A DNA stretch of 64,000 nucleotides from CAYUWG01 sp964448285. GTDB lineage: Bacteria > Bacteroidota > Ignavibacteria > SZUA-365. The stretch lies in NCBI GenBank assembly GCA_964448285.1, contig CAYUWG010000015.1, positions 1 through 64,000 on the forward strand. The letters run 5' to 3'. The stretch's first letter is position 1; each line of letters starts with the position of its first letter. The notes below the pieces were generated by a model. It saw nothing but the letters and a program-made list of their open reading frames with translations, did not search any database and was not told the DNA's origin. A program made the position numbers and the translations under genes. This document shows positions 28,107 to 37,782 of this stretch, in pieces.

Positions 28107-29444
28107 CTAAAACACTTTGAAGATATTGAGAAGCACAAGAACGATGAGCAAGGGGCATATGATGCCGATGAACACTCTCCAGAGCGAAACGATGCCACGA
28201 AGTGAAGGCGATGCGCCGTTCATCACTTCCTGCATCGCGTTACCGCTTCCCCACACCCATGCGACGAAGAGGCAAAGGAAGAGCCCGCCGATTGGAAGCG
28301 AGAGGTCGCTGAAGAGGAAATTCATCAGACTGAGATAATCGGTCTGACCGAGAATATCCATCGATGAGAGCCACTCGATCGTTCCTTGCGAGAGCGCTGA
28401 AGGAAGCCCCGCGACAAAGACAACGGCGGAGATGATGACGACGGCTTTCCTTCGCGACCAGCGTTTCTCATCGACGAGATACGCGACAGGAACTTCGAGT
28501 AATGAGACCGTGGACGTCAGCGCGGCGATTGCAAGCAGGGTGAAGAATGCTACGCCAATAAATGTCCCGGCGGGCATTTGACTGAACACCTGCGGAAGAA
28601 CATTGAACACGAGCGCCGGGCCTTGTGACGGTTCCATCCCAACGGAGAAGAGCGCAGGAAAAATCATTAGCCCGGCAAGGAAAGCGACGAGTGTATCGGA
28701 GAGACCGACCATCAACGCGCTGAACGGAATGTTCTCGTTCTTCGGCAGATAACTCCCGTAGGTGATCATCGTCCCCATACCGAGACTGAGTGAAAAAAAC
28801 GCCTGGCCGAGTGCAGCGACGATGGTTGCCCCGGTGATCTTGCTGAAATCAGGTTTGAGATAAAACTCGACGCCTGCACCCGCTCCTTCGAGCGTAAGAT
28901 TGTACGCGATCAGCCCGACGAGCAGCACGAAGAGAGACGGCATCAGAAATTTCGACCACTTCTCAATCCCATGTTCGACTCCGCGAAACACGACATAGGC
29001 GGTCATCAAGAGGAAGACGAGGAAGTATCCGATTTCATTTGCGGGGTCATGAATGAACTCTGAAAAAGAACCGGTGGAGTGAAGAATCGTGCGAATGATG
29101 TAGCCGACGGTCCATCCCGCGATGACAAGATAGAAGGAGAGAATGCCGATTCCGGTGATGACGCCGAGAAAGCCAACCCACGGCCACGCTTTGGATTTCG
29201 TGAACGTCCGGATAGCGCCGACGGGATTGAGACCCGTCCGTCTTCCAAGAGAAAGCTCGGCAATCAACACGGGTAATCCGATAATCAGCACACAACAGAA
29301 ATACATCAGGATGAACGCCGCGCCGCCGTTCTCACCGACGACGTAAGGGTAGCGCCAGATATTTCCGAGACCTACGGCAGATCCAACGGCAGCGAGAATG
29401 AATCCGGCTCGAGAGCGCCATGCACCACGGTCAACAGTTGTCAT
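28107..29444 (-). CDS. Neurotransmitter:sodium symporter (NSS/SNF) family transporter
   Basis: The start was set at 29444 because AAAGGAACTCACAT precedes that ATG and the protein then begins MTTVDRGAWRSRAGFILAA, as usual for bacterial LeuT-like proteins; the longer frame to 29600 adds unrelated residues. The NSS signature AAVGSAVGLGNIWRYPYVVGENGG forms TM1, with the sodium/substrate unwound segment. About 11-12 hydrophobic segments follow (445 residues). It couples sodium influx to uptake of an amino acid; which one cannot be read. Next to an AGCS transporter. Confidence 0.93.
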   Translation of the reverse strand: MTTVDRGAWRSRAGFILAAVGSAVGLGNIWRYPYVVGENGGAAFILMYFCCVLIIGLPVLIAELSLGRRTGLNPVGAIRTFTKSKAWPWVGFLGVITGIGILSFYLVIAGWTVGYIIRTILHSTGSFSEFIHDPANEIGYFLVFLLMTAYVVFRGVEHGIEKWSKFLMPSLFVLLVGLIAYNLTLEGAGAGVEFYLKPDFSKITGATIVAALGQAFFSLSLGMGTMITYGSYLPKNENIPFSALMVGLSDTLVAFLAGLMIFPALFSVGMEPSQGPALVFNVLPQVFSQMPAGTFIGVAFFTLLAIAALTSTVSLLEVPVAYLVDEKRWSRRKAVVIISAVVFVAGLPSALSQGTIEWLSSMDILGQTDYLSLMNFLFSDLSLPIGGLFLCLFVAWVWGSGNAMQEVMNGASPSLRGIVSLWRVFIGIICPLLIVLVLLNIFKVF

Positions 29445-29637
29445 ATGTGAGTTCCTTTGATGAAGAGATATTATCCCAAACAGGCCGCGCATTATACCAG
29501 TAGCATCCGACTGATGCAAGAGCTTGAAAACAGACGATTCCCCATCCCCCATCTTCCTTTGTGAAAACTCGAAGTTCATTCGATTACGCCATCTTCGCAT
29601 TCAACGATTTTCTTCGCACCTTGAAACGAATTGACCT

Positions 29638-30579
29638 ATGCATCGACGTCTTATTCCGCTTCGCCTTCATCCTCGCGCAACCATCGGTGTGATCGCACCG
29701 GCCAGCCCGCCGGCAATACCGGGCAAACTCGAACGAGGCATCGTGTGGCTCGAGTCACAAGGGTATGCTGTCCTGCGTGGTAAAAGTCTTGAAGCTCGGT
29801 TTGGCTACTTGAGCGGCGATGATGAAACGCGCGCATCGGATATCAACGCCATGTTCGCCGATGACTCCGTCGATGCAATCTTCTGCTCGCGAGGCGGCTA
29901 TGGTTCGTCACGCTTGCTTGGCATGATCGACTACCGTCTCATCCGGCGAAAGCCGAAAATCTTCGTCGGTTACAGCGACGTGACCGCACTTTCCATGGCG
30001 ATGTACAGACAATGCGGCTTTGTCACGTTCGCCGGTCCGATGGTCGCCGCCGAAATGCAGTCAGGCATGGATTCATTTACAACGAAGTGTTTTTTCGAGA
30101 TGCTCACTCGCAAAAAAGGAAAGCAGCCGCTTCCCATAGGTACAACGAACCCTTCGGATATCTTCTTGCATGTTTCCGGTATCGCTGAAGGTATCCTTCT
30201 CGGTGGCAATCTCTCACTGCTTGTCACACTCCTCGGAACGAAGTACGAACCCGACTGGGGCGAAGCGATTCTCTTTCTCGAAGACGTCGGCGAGAACGTT
30301 TATCGTATCGACCGCATGCTGTGTCACCTTCGCAATGCAGGCGTGTTGAGGAAAGTACGCGGCATCCTCCTTGGCACCTTCAGCGCGGTCCCAGAGGATA
30401 GTCCGAACCGGGACCTCGGCGAAGTTCTTCGGGAATATTTCGAACCGCTGCGTGTACCCGTTCTGAGCGGAATTCCTTTCGGTCATACTCGACCGAAGAT
30501 CACCCTTCCCTTCGGCATAAAGGTGCGGATGAATTCCTCACGAAACAGTGTGCGCATTCTTGAACCGGTTGTGAGCTGA
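29638..30579 (+). CDS. LD-carboxypeptidase (peptidase S66, LdcA/MccF type)
   Basis: A 313-residue cytoplasmic protein matching S66 peptidases, which remove the terminal D-Ala from the murein tetrapeptide during cell-wall recycling, or cleave related acyl-peptide bonds. All three catalytic positions are present: nucleophile S113 in FVGYSDVTAL, E215 in LFLEDVGENVYRIDRML and H283 in GIPFGHTRPKITLPFG. The SRGGYGSSRLL motif (84-94) is also conserved. It is divergent from the two transporter genes (AGCS may import alanine) and convergent with the S9 peptidase gene. MccF-like activity is an alternative. Confidence 0.9.
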   Translation: MHRRLIPLRLHPRATIGVIAPASPPAIPGKLERGIVWLESQGYAVLRGKSLEARFGYLSGDDETRASDINAMFADDSVDAIFCSRGGYGSSRLLGMIDYRLIRRKPKIFVGYSDVTALSMAMYRQCGFVTFAGPMVAAEMQSGMDSFTTKCFFEMLTRKKGKQPLPIGTTNPSDIFLHVSGIAEGILLGGNLSLLVTLLGTKYEPDWGEAILFLEDVGENVYRIDRMLCHLRNAGVLRKVRGILLGTFSAVPEDSPNRDLGEVLREYFEPLRVPVLSGIPFGHTRPKITLPFGIKVRMNSSRNSVRILEPVVS

Positions 30580-30610
30580 GGCCACTTCGGATTTCATCCC
30601 GGCTTCTGCC

Positions 30611-32656
30611 TCACTCAACTTCATACTCGATCTCCGCTGCCGGCATCTTGTCCTTTGGCTTGTCACTCTTGAGATAATAGTCGAACCATTCCATCGTGCG
30701 GATCGCGAAGTCCAACCGCGCCGGATTGCGACGATTCCCGTGTCCCTCGCCCGGATACCACACGAGTCGGACAGGCGCTTTGCCATGCACTTTCAGCGAG
30801 CGATAGAGTTCGAGACTCTGGCTCGGATGTACGCGCGGGTCTTCTTTCCCATGGAGGATGAGCGTCGGCGTCGTGGAGTTCTGCGCCCACTTCACCGGAC
30901 TGCGGTCATACACTTTCTCGTAATCTTCGTGAGTCCAAATCCCCCAATGCACATAGTAATCCTCGTATGGAATGTCGGTCGTGTTGCGCTTCGAGATCTG
31001 ATTCGAAACTCCTACGAATGATACTGCCGCAGCGAAGCGGTCGCTGTGCCGTGTTGCTGCCCATCCGGAAAAATATCCGCCGTACGACCCGCCCCCGATG
31101 CCGACTTTCGATTTATCGACCATGCCCTGTGCGATGAGTGCATCGATCCCGTCGAGGACGTCTTCGAATTCCTTGCCTGCAAGGTCGCCAAGTCCCATAC
31201 GGGCGAACTCCACGCCACGTCCGGTGCTTGCGCGGTAGTTCGGATAGAACACGAAGTAGTCTTTCGCAGCGGCAATCTGTCCCCACGAACCATAGCCGGT
31301 GAGCCAGCCATTTTGATTCGCCGCTTCAGGTCCGCCGTGGATGTATGTGATGAGCGGATAGCGTTTGCCTTTTTCATAGTTCAACGGGTAGATGAGGATA
31401 GAAGTGATTTCCAAACCGTCCTTTGCTTTGTACCGGAACTCTTCCTGTCTGCTGAGGCGCACGTTCTTCAGCCATTCGTTTGTTGTCGTGATACGAGTAA
31501 GCTTGTTGTTCTTCAGGTTGAAGGTGTACAGTTCGTTTGGATGTGACGGAGTGTGGGCGGTGAACGCCAACAGGTCGCCGGTCTTGCTGAAATTCGAGAA
31601 GGCGACTGTTCCCGGCTTTATCACGAATCGGCCTTTATCTTCGGTCAGTTTCTGCTCTCGCAATGTGATGTCCACTCCTTCTTCGGATGTATAGAGAAGT
31701 GTGTTGTTATCCTTCCAGTCTAAGGCGATGACGTGGCCTTCGAAGCCTTTGGAATAATTCTTCAACTGCTCGAACGGCTTCGTGTTCGGGATCGGAGCAA
31801 CGACGATGCGACCCTCCTTATTGTCATGCACGTCCTCCGCTGAGATGAAGGCGAGGTTCTTGCCGTCCGGGCTGAACTTCATCGCACCAAGCTTGCCGGG
31901 ATTATCGACGAGTTTCGTCATCGTACCACTGACAACGTCTATCGCATGGATGCGCTTGAACATGTACGAATCATCGACGAGATTTCGCGGAGCAACTGCT
32001 GCGGCGATCGTTTTCCCGTCTGAACTCCACACGAAGTCGAAGACGCTGACATCCCTGGTGAGTTGGCGTGACTCCTTTGAGCCAATGGAGTACAGATAGA
32101 GGTTGCGATGCTGCCAGTCTTCTTCATAAATCTCGGCGTTGAATCCTTTCGCTGTGAGATTCTTCTTTCTGGTCTCTGATTCCGGTGTCGATGAAAACGC
32201 GATTGTCGTTCCATCCGGGCTGTAGGAATAACTCATGACGGACAGGTTCCCGGAAGTCACCGGCATCGGCGCACCACCGTCAATCGGCATTGTGTACACT
32301 TGACTGCCCGTAACATCACCGAGGTTTCCGGCAAACGTGATGTGTTTCGAATCAGGCGTCCAGCCGATCGCTCCGAAAGATTTCTTTCCGGTGATGAATG
32401 GCCGTGTAGTGTTCGTCGCGATGTTCCATACGAACAGCTCGCGATAGTCATTGCCCGGCGCATCGTAAAATGGACGCGGGACATTGACCGTATATGCAAT
32501 GTGCTTTCCATCCGGCGAGACTGCCGCTTCAGCTACCATCTTGATGCTGAAGATATTGTAGGGGGTGAGGACATCGGTTTGAGCGTGGAGTTGGAATGCC
32601 AGTATGAATACGAAGCAAAGACTTATCGTCGTCCACGGCCTTGATAGCGAGTGCAT
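30611..32656 (-). CDS. Secreted S9 prolyl-oligopeptidase family peptidase
   Basis: The start at 32656 is backed by AGGAG five bases upstream and gives a signal peptide (MHSLSRPWTTISLCFVF... ending LHAQ); the longer frame adds residues without sense. Residues ~40-420 are a TolB/DPP-IV-like propeller (AVSPDGKHIAYTV, SYSPDGTTIAFSS, KFSPDGKNLAF). The C-terminal alpha/beta-hydrolase has S524 in GGGSYGGYFSG, D606 in LHGKEDPRVHP and H639 in GEGHGNR, a full triad. The family (DPP-IV/acylaminoacyl peptidase, S9B/C) trims short peptides. Likely periplasmic; no sorting domain. The end KMPAAEIEYEVE is charged. Confidence 0.92.
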   Translation of the reverse strand: MHSLSRPWTTISLCFVFILAFQLHAQTDVLTPYNIFSIKMVAEAAVSPDGKHIAYTVNVPRPFYDAPGNDYRELFVWNIATNTTRPFITGKKSFGAIGWTPDSKHITFAGNLGDVTGSQVYTMPIDGGAPMPVTSGNLSVMSYSYSPDGTTIAFSSTPESETRKKNLTAKGFNAEIYEEDWQHRNLYLYSIGSKESRQLTRDVSVFDFVWSSDGKTIAAAVAPRNLVDDSYMFKRIHAIDVVSGTMTKLVDNPGKLGAMKFSPDGKNLAFISAEDVHDNKEGRIVVAPIPNTKPFEQLKNYSKGFEGHVIALDWKDNNTLLYTSEEGVDITLREQKLTEDKGRFVIKPGTVAFSNFSKTGDLLAFTAHTPSHPNELYTFNLKNNKLTRITTTNEWLKNVRLSRQEEFRYKAKDGLEITSILIYPLNYEKGKRYPLITYIHGGPEAANQNGWLTGYGSWGQIAAAKDYFVFYPNYRASTGRGVEFARMGLGDLAGKEFEDVLDGIDALIAQGMVDKSKVGIGGGSYGGYFSGWAATRHSDRFAAAVSFVGVSNQISKRNTTDIPYEDYYVHWGIWTHEDYEKVYDRSPVKWAQNSTTPTLILHGKEDPRVHPSQSLELYRSLKVHGKAPVRLVWYPGEGHGNRRNPARLDFAIRTMEWFDYYLKSDKPKDKMPAAEIEYEVE

Positions 32657-32788
32657 GTGATCTCCTGAATGTTTGATGTGTCGATGGTTTGTTTGAGCAC
32701 TCTCCCTATATGGTTGAAAGATACCATCCATCGTGAATGAAATCCACCTCGACGGAATTATTCGAACGCTTCAACACCTTTAGGAAAG

Positions 32789-32826
32789 GCAATCTTGACT
32801 TTTTTGTACACTTTGAGTTAGATTGC
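32789..32826 (+). promoter_or_regulatory. Putative suf operon promoter and operator
   Basis: TTGACT (32795-32800) and TAGATT (32819-32824) are separated by 18 bases, a plausible -35/-10 pair about 38 bases before the sufB ATG. The pair is embraced by an inverted repeat, GCAATCT (32789-32795) and AGATTGC (32820-32826). Overlap of the repeat with both boxes suggests an operator, perhaps for the Rrf2 regulator encoded at the end of the operon. Positions are seen; function is inferred. Confidence 0.4.
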
Positions 32827-32862
32827 AATTCACGAACGAATGAAACGGACAGAAATACAGTC

Positions 32863-34308
32863 ATGACAACAGAAACCCAAACCATCGAACAACTCGCGAA
32901 CAAGGAATACAAGTACGGCTTTGTGACCGAGATTGAAGCCGAAGCAGCCCCCAAAGGCCTGAATGAAGACATCATCCGACTCATCTCAGTAAAGAAAAAT
33001 GAACCGGACTGGCTATTAGAGTGGAGATTGAAAGCGTATCGGAAATGGTTGACGATGGAAGAACCTAATTGGGCAAACGTCCACTACCCTCCAATCGACT
33101 ACCAGGAGATCATTTATTACTCCGCACCGAAACGGAAAGCCGCTCCAAAAAGCCTCGACGAAGTCGATCCAGAACTTCTCGCGACTTATGAGAAGCTCGG
33201 CATCCCGCTGAAGGAGCAAGAGTTTCTCGCCGGTGTCGCCGTCGATGCGGTATTCGACAGCGTCTCGGTGGCAACAACCTATCGTGCAAAACTCGCCGAG
33301 CTTGGAATCATCTTCTGTTCGTTTTCTGAAGCGGTGAAAGAGCATCCGGAGCTTGTGATGAAGTACCTCGGTTCGGTCGTGCCGCACTCGGATAATTATT
33401 TCGCAGCGCTGAACTCCGCTGTCTTCACCGACGGCTCCTTTGTCTTCGTGCCGAAAGGCGTCCGTTGTCCGATGGAGCTTTCGACGTACTTCCGGATCAA
33501 TGCCGCCAACACCGGCCAGTTCGAACGCACCCTGATCATCGCCGAGGAGAGCGCATACGTCAGCTACCTTGAAGGCTGTACCGCCCCAATGCGTGATGAA
33601 AACCAACTCCACGCAGCCGTCGTCGAGCTCGTCGCATTGGACAATGCCGAGATCAAATATTCGACAGTGCAGAACTGGTATCCCGGCGATAAGGACGGCA
33701 AGGGCGGCATCTACAACTTCGTCACGAAGCGCGGCAAGTGCCTTGGGAAGAATTCGAAAATTTCCTGGACACAGGTCGAAACCGGCTCTGCAATCACTTG
33801 GAAGTATCCAAGCTGCATTCTCATGGGAGAGAATTCCGTCGGCGAATTTTATTCCGTAGCCGTAACGAACAACCATCAACAGGCTGACACGGGGACGAAG
33901 ATGATCCACATCGGGAGGAACACCCGCAGCACGATCGTCTCGAAAGGCATCTCGGCAGGATTGAGCCAGAATACATACCGAGGGATGGTCAAGATTTTGA
34001 AAAGCGCTGAAGGTGCGCGCAACTTCTCGCAATGCGATTCCATGCTCCTCGGCGACAAATGCGGCGCACATACATTCCCCTACATCGAGATTAAAAACTC
34101 AACCGCACAGATGGAACATGAAGCTACGACGTCGAAGATCGGTGAGGATCAGATCTTCTATTGCAACCAGCGCGGCATCTCGACTGAGGACGCCGTGAAC
34201 ATGATCGTCAATGGATTCTGCAAGGAGGTCTTCCGCGAACTCCCGATGGAGTTTGCAGTCGAAGCACAAAAGCTGCTCGGAATCAGCCTCGAAGGTTCGG
34301 TAGGGTGA
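32863..34308 (+). CDS. sufB: Fe-S cluster assembly scaffold subunit SufB
   Basis: The ATG at 32863 gives the usual ~481-residue SufB; the longer frame to 32737 runs through the promoter. Conserved segments include NEPDWLLEWRLKAYRKW, PKGVRCPMELSTYFRINA, SYLEGCTAPMRDENQLHAAVVE, the core STVQNWYPGD with NFVTKRG, and near the C-terminus HEATTSKIGEDQIFYCNQRG. SufB forms the SufBC2D complex with the downstream gene products and holds the nascent cluster. First gene of an eight-gene operon. It is followed by a 89-base gap with a palindrome before sufC. Confidence 0.97.
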   Translation: MTTETQTIEQLANKEYKYGFVTEIEAEAAPKGLNEDIIRLISVKKNEPDWLLEWRLKAYRKWLTMEEPNWANVHYPPIDYQEIIYYSAPKRKAAPKSLDEVDPELLATYEKLGIPLKEQEFLAGVAVDAVFDSVSVATTYRAKLAELGIIFCSFSEAVKEHPELVMKYLGSVVPHSDNYFAALNSAVFTDGSFVFVPKGVRCPMELSTYFRINAANTGQFERTLIIAEESAYVSYLEGCTAPMRDENQLHAAVVELVALDNAEIKYSTVQNWYPGDKDGKGGIYNFVTKRGKCLGKNSKISWTQVETGSAITWKYPSCILMGENSVGEFYSVAVTNNHQQADTGTKMIHIGRNTRSTIVSKGISAGLSQNTYRGMVKILKSAEGARNFSQCDSMLLGDKCGAHTFPYIEIKNSTAQMEHEATTSKIGEDQIFYCNQRGISTEDAVNMIVNGFCKEVFRELPMEFAVEAQKLLGISLEGSVG

Positions 34309-34330
34309 GTTTGACAGCATATTCGAAAAA

Positions 34331-34348
34331 AATTCTGAATTCAGAATT
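34331..34348. promoter_or_regulatory. Perfect 18-bp palindrome between sufB and sufC
   Basis: AATTCTGAATTCAGAATT is its own reverse complement, and AATTCTGA/GAATTC half-copies follow directly up to 34372. It could form a weak AT-rich hairpin or bind a dimeric protein. It is the only sizeable gap in the operon before brx, so it may set the sufB:sufC ratio. No direct evidence for a role. Confidence 0.35.
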
Positions 34349-34397
34349 CTGAGTTTTGAATTCTTCTTTAAAAGACACCCATACATAACTACTCAAC

Positions 34398-35177
34398 ATG
34401 CCTCTCCTTAAGATCTCCAATCTCCACGCCTCCATCGACGGGAAGCAGATACTGAACGGAATAAATCTCACGATCAACGAAGGTGAAGTCCACGCCATCA
34501 TGGGACCGAATGGATCAGGGAAAAGCACGCTCGCGCAAGTGCTTGCCGGAAGGGAGTCCTACGAAGTGACGACGGGCGAAGTACTCTACAAGGGACAGAA
34601 TCTTCTCGACATGGCCCCCGAGGAACGCGCGCAAGCCGGCATCTTTCTCGCGTTTCAATACCCGATAGAAATCCCCGGCGTCAGCAACATGTACTTCCTG
34701 AAAGCCGCAGTGAACGCCGTCCGTAAGGCCCGCGGCGAAAGCGAATACGACGCAGTCGATTTTCTCAAGATCGTCAAGGAGAGGGCAAAGCTCGTTGAGA
34801 TGGACGCTGCAATGCTCAACCGACCGGTGAATGAAGGTTTCTCCGGCGGTGAAAAGAAGCGCAACGAAATCCTGCAGATGGCAGTGCTCGAACCGACGCT
34901 TTCAATCCTCGATGAAACGGACTCCGGCCTCGATATCGATGCGTTGCGCATCGTTGCGGATGGCGTGAACAAACTTCGGTCCCCGCAAAGGGCAAGCGTC
35001 GTGGTCACACACTATCAGCGATTGCTGAACTACATCGTTCCCGACTACGTGCACGTGTTATATCAGGGACGGATCGTGAAGTCCGGTGACAAGGACCTCG
35101 CGTTGCACCTTGAAGAAGAGGGGTACGATTGGGTGAAGGACATACCTGTCGAACCGGCTGCGGTGGAGAGTCGCTGA
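34398..35177 (+). CDS. sufC: Fe-S assembly ATPase SufC
   Basis: A 259-residue soluble ABC ATPase. Walker A is GPNGSGKST (36-44), the Q-loop is in LAFQYP (~87), the signature is FSGGEKKR (148-155) and Walker B is LSILDE (168-173). The Suf-specific 'FSGGEKKRNEILQ' distinguishes it from transport ATPases. It powers shape changes in SufBC2D. It ends at 35177, overlapping the sufD ATG by one base, so translation is coupled. Confidence 0.97.
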   Translation: MPLLKISNLHASIDGKQILNGINLTINEGEVHAIMGPNGSGKSTLAQVLAGRESYEVTTGEVLYKGQNLLDMAPEERAQAGIFLAFQYPIEIPGVSNMYFLKAAVNAVRKARGESEYDAVDFLKIVKERAKLVEMDAAMLNRPVNEGFSGGEKKRNEILQMAVLEPTLSILDETDSGLDIDALRIVADGVNKLRSPQRASVVVTHYQRLLNYIVPDYVHVLYQGRIVKSGDKDLALHLEEEGYDWVKDIPVEPAAVESR

Positions 35178-36517
35178 TGGCTGAAGATCGCACTCGAACG
35201 ATAGAGCGTTTTGTCGAAGACTTCGCGCGATTCGAGACATCGCTCAACGGCCTCGCAACGCACCCGATGCATGCCGTTCGGCAGAAGGCTCTTCAGCGTA
35301 TCCAGCAGTTCGGTTTCCCGACGCTGAAACACGAGGAGTGGAAGTACACCAATCTCAATCCGATTCTGAGAACTGCCTTTCGACGATTGAGCGCATCCGA
35401 AGTGCGATTTCCCGATGAAAGCATACTGGATCGCTTCCCGTTTCTTTCTCAAGCACGCCAGCGGTTAGTGTTTGTCGATGGTCACTACTCGAAAGCGCTC
35501 TCTTCGCTGAATGCAAGCGATGGCGTTCTTCTTCTTCCCCTTCAGGACGCGCTCGCATCACATGAAACGGTCATCGCGCCGTATCTCGGTCAGATTTGTT
35601 TCGATGAACGCAACAGCTTTGCCGCACTCAATAGCGCTTTCCTTCATGACGCCGCGGTCGCAATCATTCCGAAAGGCCTGATCGTCGAGCCAACGCTGTT
35701 CGTACTTCATCTCTCATCTGGTGAAACCGAACCGACAATCGCACATCCCCACACGCTGATTCTTGCCGGCGAACATTCGTCCGTTTCGGTTGTCGAGATT
35801 TACGGAGGATTCGGAAACGGCTCTTACTTCACGAACGCCGTTACGGAAATCGTGGCAGGCATGGAGTCGAACGTCGATCATTATCGCATTCAGCGCGAAA
35901 GCGCATACGGATTCCATGTCAGTAACACGTTTCTCCTTCAGGCACGCGGAAGCGTCTGTTCGACTTTTTGCATGAACACCGGAGGCGCACTCGTAAGAAA
36001 CGACGTGCACGTCGTCTTGAGCGAAGAAGGCAGTGAAGCAACGCTGAACGGATTGACGCTGACCGCCGAATCGCAGCACGTCGATAACCACACGGTCATC
36101 GATCATGCGAAGCCGCATTGCAGCAGCCATGAATTGTATAAAGGCATCCTCGATGGCTCTTCGCGAAATGTCTTCAGCGGCAAGATCATCGTGCGAAAGG
36201 ATGCACAGAAGACCGATGCGAAGCAGACGAACAACAATCTCATTCTCTCCGACTCCGCGATGGTCGATACCAAACCACAGCTCGAGATCTTCGCGGACGA
36301 CGTCAAGTGCACGCACGGAGCAACGATCGGACGGTTGGATGAAGATGCTCTGTTCTACCTCCGCTCACGAGGAATCGATAAACAGACTGCACGCAGCATC
36401 CTCACGTATGCTTTTGCAAGCGATATGATTCATCGTGTCAAAGTCGATGCGCTGCGGGATTACCTCGACAGCACACTGCACGAACGACTCCGCGTTCCGG
36501 AGGATCAGGAGATATAA
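35177..36517 (+). CDS. sufD: Fe-S assembly protein SufD
   Basis: Starts at the ATG sharing a base with the sufC stop (TGATG), giving 446 residues, normal for SufD. Family features: FGFPTLKHEEWKYTNLNPIL at the N-terminus, a central beta-helix, HVDNHTVIDHAKPHCSSHELYKG, and a C-terminal block with DVKCTHGATIGRLDEDALFYLRSRGI. It is the SufB partner in SufBC2D and is thought to help iron entry. The gap to sufS is two bases. Confidence 0.96.
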   Translation: MAEDRTRTIERFVEDFARFETSLNGLATHPMHAVRQKALQRIQQFGFPTLKHEEWKYTNLNPILRTAFRRLSASEVRFPDESILDRFPFLSQARQRLVFVDGHYSKALSSLNASDGVLLLPLQDALASHETVIAPYLGQICFDERNSFAALNSAFLHDAAVAIIPKGLIVEPTLFVLHLSSGETEPTIAHPHTLILAGEHSSVSVVEIYGGFGNGSYFTNAVTEIVAGMESNVDHYRIQRESAYGFHVSNTFLLQARGSVCSTFCMNTGGALVRNDVHVVLSEEGSEATLNGLTLTAESQHVDNHTVIDHAKPHCSSHELYKGILDGSSRNVFSGKIIVRKDAQKTDAKQTNNNLILSDSAMVDTKPQLEIFADDVKCTHGATIGRLDEDALFYLRSRGIDKQTARSILTYAFASDMIHRVKVDALRDYLDSTLHERLRVPEDQEI

Positions 36518-36519
36518 TA

Positions 36520-37782
36520 ATGGATGCCATCGCGACAGCAGCAGCACTCGCAGCAGTCAAACCCGCGTTCGTCGTCGAAGAACTGCGAAGGGAGTTTCCC
36601 GTGCTCATGCAGCCCATCATGGGAAAGAACCTCGTGTATCTCGACAATGCTGCGACGACACAGAAGCCGCGCTCCGTTCTCAGGACGATGCACAAGTACT
36701 ACACGGAAGAAAATTCCAACGTGCATCGCGGCGTACATTTTCTCAGCCAGCTTGCGACGCAGAAGTACGATATGGCGCGTGAGAAAGTGCGGGCGTTCCT
36801 GCAAGCCGACTCAGCGGAAGAAATCATTTTCGTCCGAGGGACAACGGAAGCGATCAATCTCGTTGCACAGAGTTATGGTCGCAGCTCCGTTCGCGAGGGG
36901 GATGAGATCGTCATTTCGGCGATGGAGCATCACTCGAACATCGTTCCGTGGCAAATGCTTTGCGAAGAGAAAGGCGCCCGCCTCCGCATCATTCCGATGA
37001 ATGACGACGGAGAGTTGCTTCTCGACGAATACGAACGCCTTCTCAATCATCGAACGAAACTCGTCGCAATAGTCCATGCATCCAACGCACTCGGTACGGT
37101 GAATCCCGTTCAGACGATGATCACTCTCGCGCACGCGCACGGCATTCCGGTGCTGGTTGACGGCGCGCAATCCGTTCAACACATGCGCATCGACGTTCGC
37201 GAGCTTGACTGTGACTTCTTCGCCTTCAGCGGACACAAGCTTTACAGTCCCACGGGGATCGGTGTCCTTTATGGCAAGAAGGCTTTGCTCGAAACGATGC
37301 CGCCGTTCATGGGCGGAGGCGACATGATTCTTTCAGTCTCTTTTGAAAAGACGGTATTCAACGCGCTGCCGTTCAAATTCGAAGCCGGGACACCCAACAT
37401 CGGTGGAGCGATCGGCTTAGGTGCTGCTATCGATTTTCTCCAAACCCTCGACTTCTCTGCGCTCATCGTGCATGAGAACGACCTGCTTCATTATGCATCC
37501 GAGCGTTTGCAGGAAATTCCCGGCCTTCGCATCATCGGGAACGCGAGCAATAAATCCACCGTGCTTTCCTTCATCATCGATGGCATTCATCCGCACGATA
37601 TCGGGACGATCCTTGACCGCGACGGGATAGCGATTCGGGCCGGGCATCATTGCGCTCAGCCGGTCATGCAGCGCTTCGGGATTCCGGCAACAGCTCGTGC
37701 ATCGTTCGCTTTCTACAACACACGAGAAGACGTGGACGCCTTAGTGAAAGGTCTTTACCACGTGCTCGAGGTATTCCACTGA
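36520..37782 (+). CDS. sufS: Cysteine desulfurase SufS
   Basis: A 420-residue class II cysteine desulfurase. It takes sulfur from L-cysteine to form a persulfide and alanine. K240 in FFAFSGHKLYSPTGIGVLYG is the PLP lysine, VDGAQSVQH (213-221) contacts the cofactor, and C378 in AIRAGHHCAQP carries the persulfide. The loop around C378 is short, as in SufS rather than IscS. It overlaps the next gene (sufU) by one base. The first ~20 residues are an Ala-rich extension. Confidence 0.97.
   Translation: MDAIATAAALAAVKPAFVVEELRREFPVLMQPIMGKNLVYLDNAATTQKPRSVLRTMHKYYTEENSNVHRGVHFLSQLATQKYDMAREKVRAFLQADSAEEIIFVRGTTEAINLVAQSYGRSSVREGDEIVISAMEHHSNIVPWQMLCEEKGARLRIIPMNDDGELLLDEYERLLNHRTKLVAIVHASNALGTVNPVQTMITLAHAHGIPVLVDGAQSVQHMRIDVRELDCDFFAFSGHKLYSPTGIGVLYGKKALLETMPPFMGGGDMILSVSFEKTVFNALPFKFEAGTPNIGGAIGLGAAIDFLQTLDFSALIVHENDLLHYASERLQEIPGLRIIGNASNKSTVLSFIIDGIHPHDIGTILDRDGIAIRAGHHCAQPVMQRFGIPATARASFAFYNTREDVDALVKGLYHVLEVFH

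Noticed and set aside
33016..34071. 351-codon minus frame inside sufB
   Set aside because: Antisense of an unmistakable SufB; no motif of its own.
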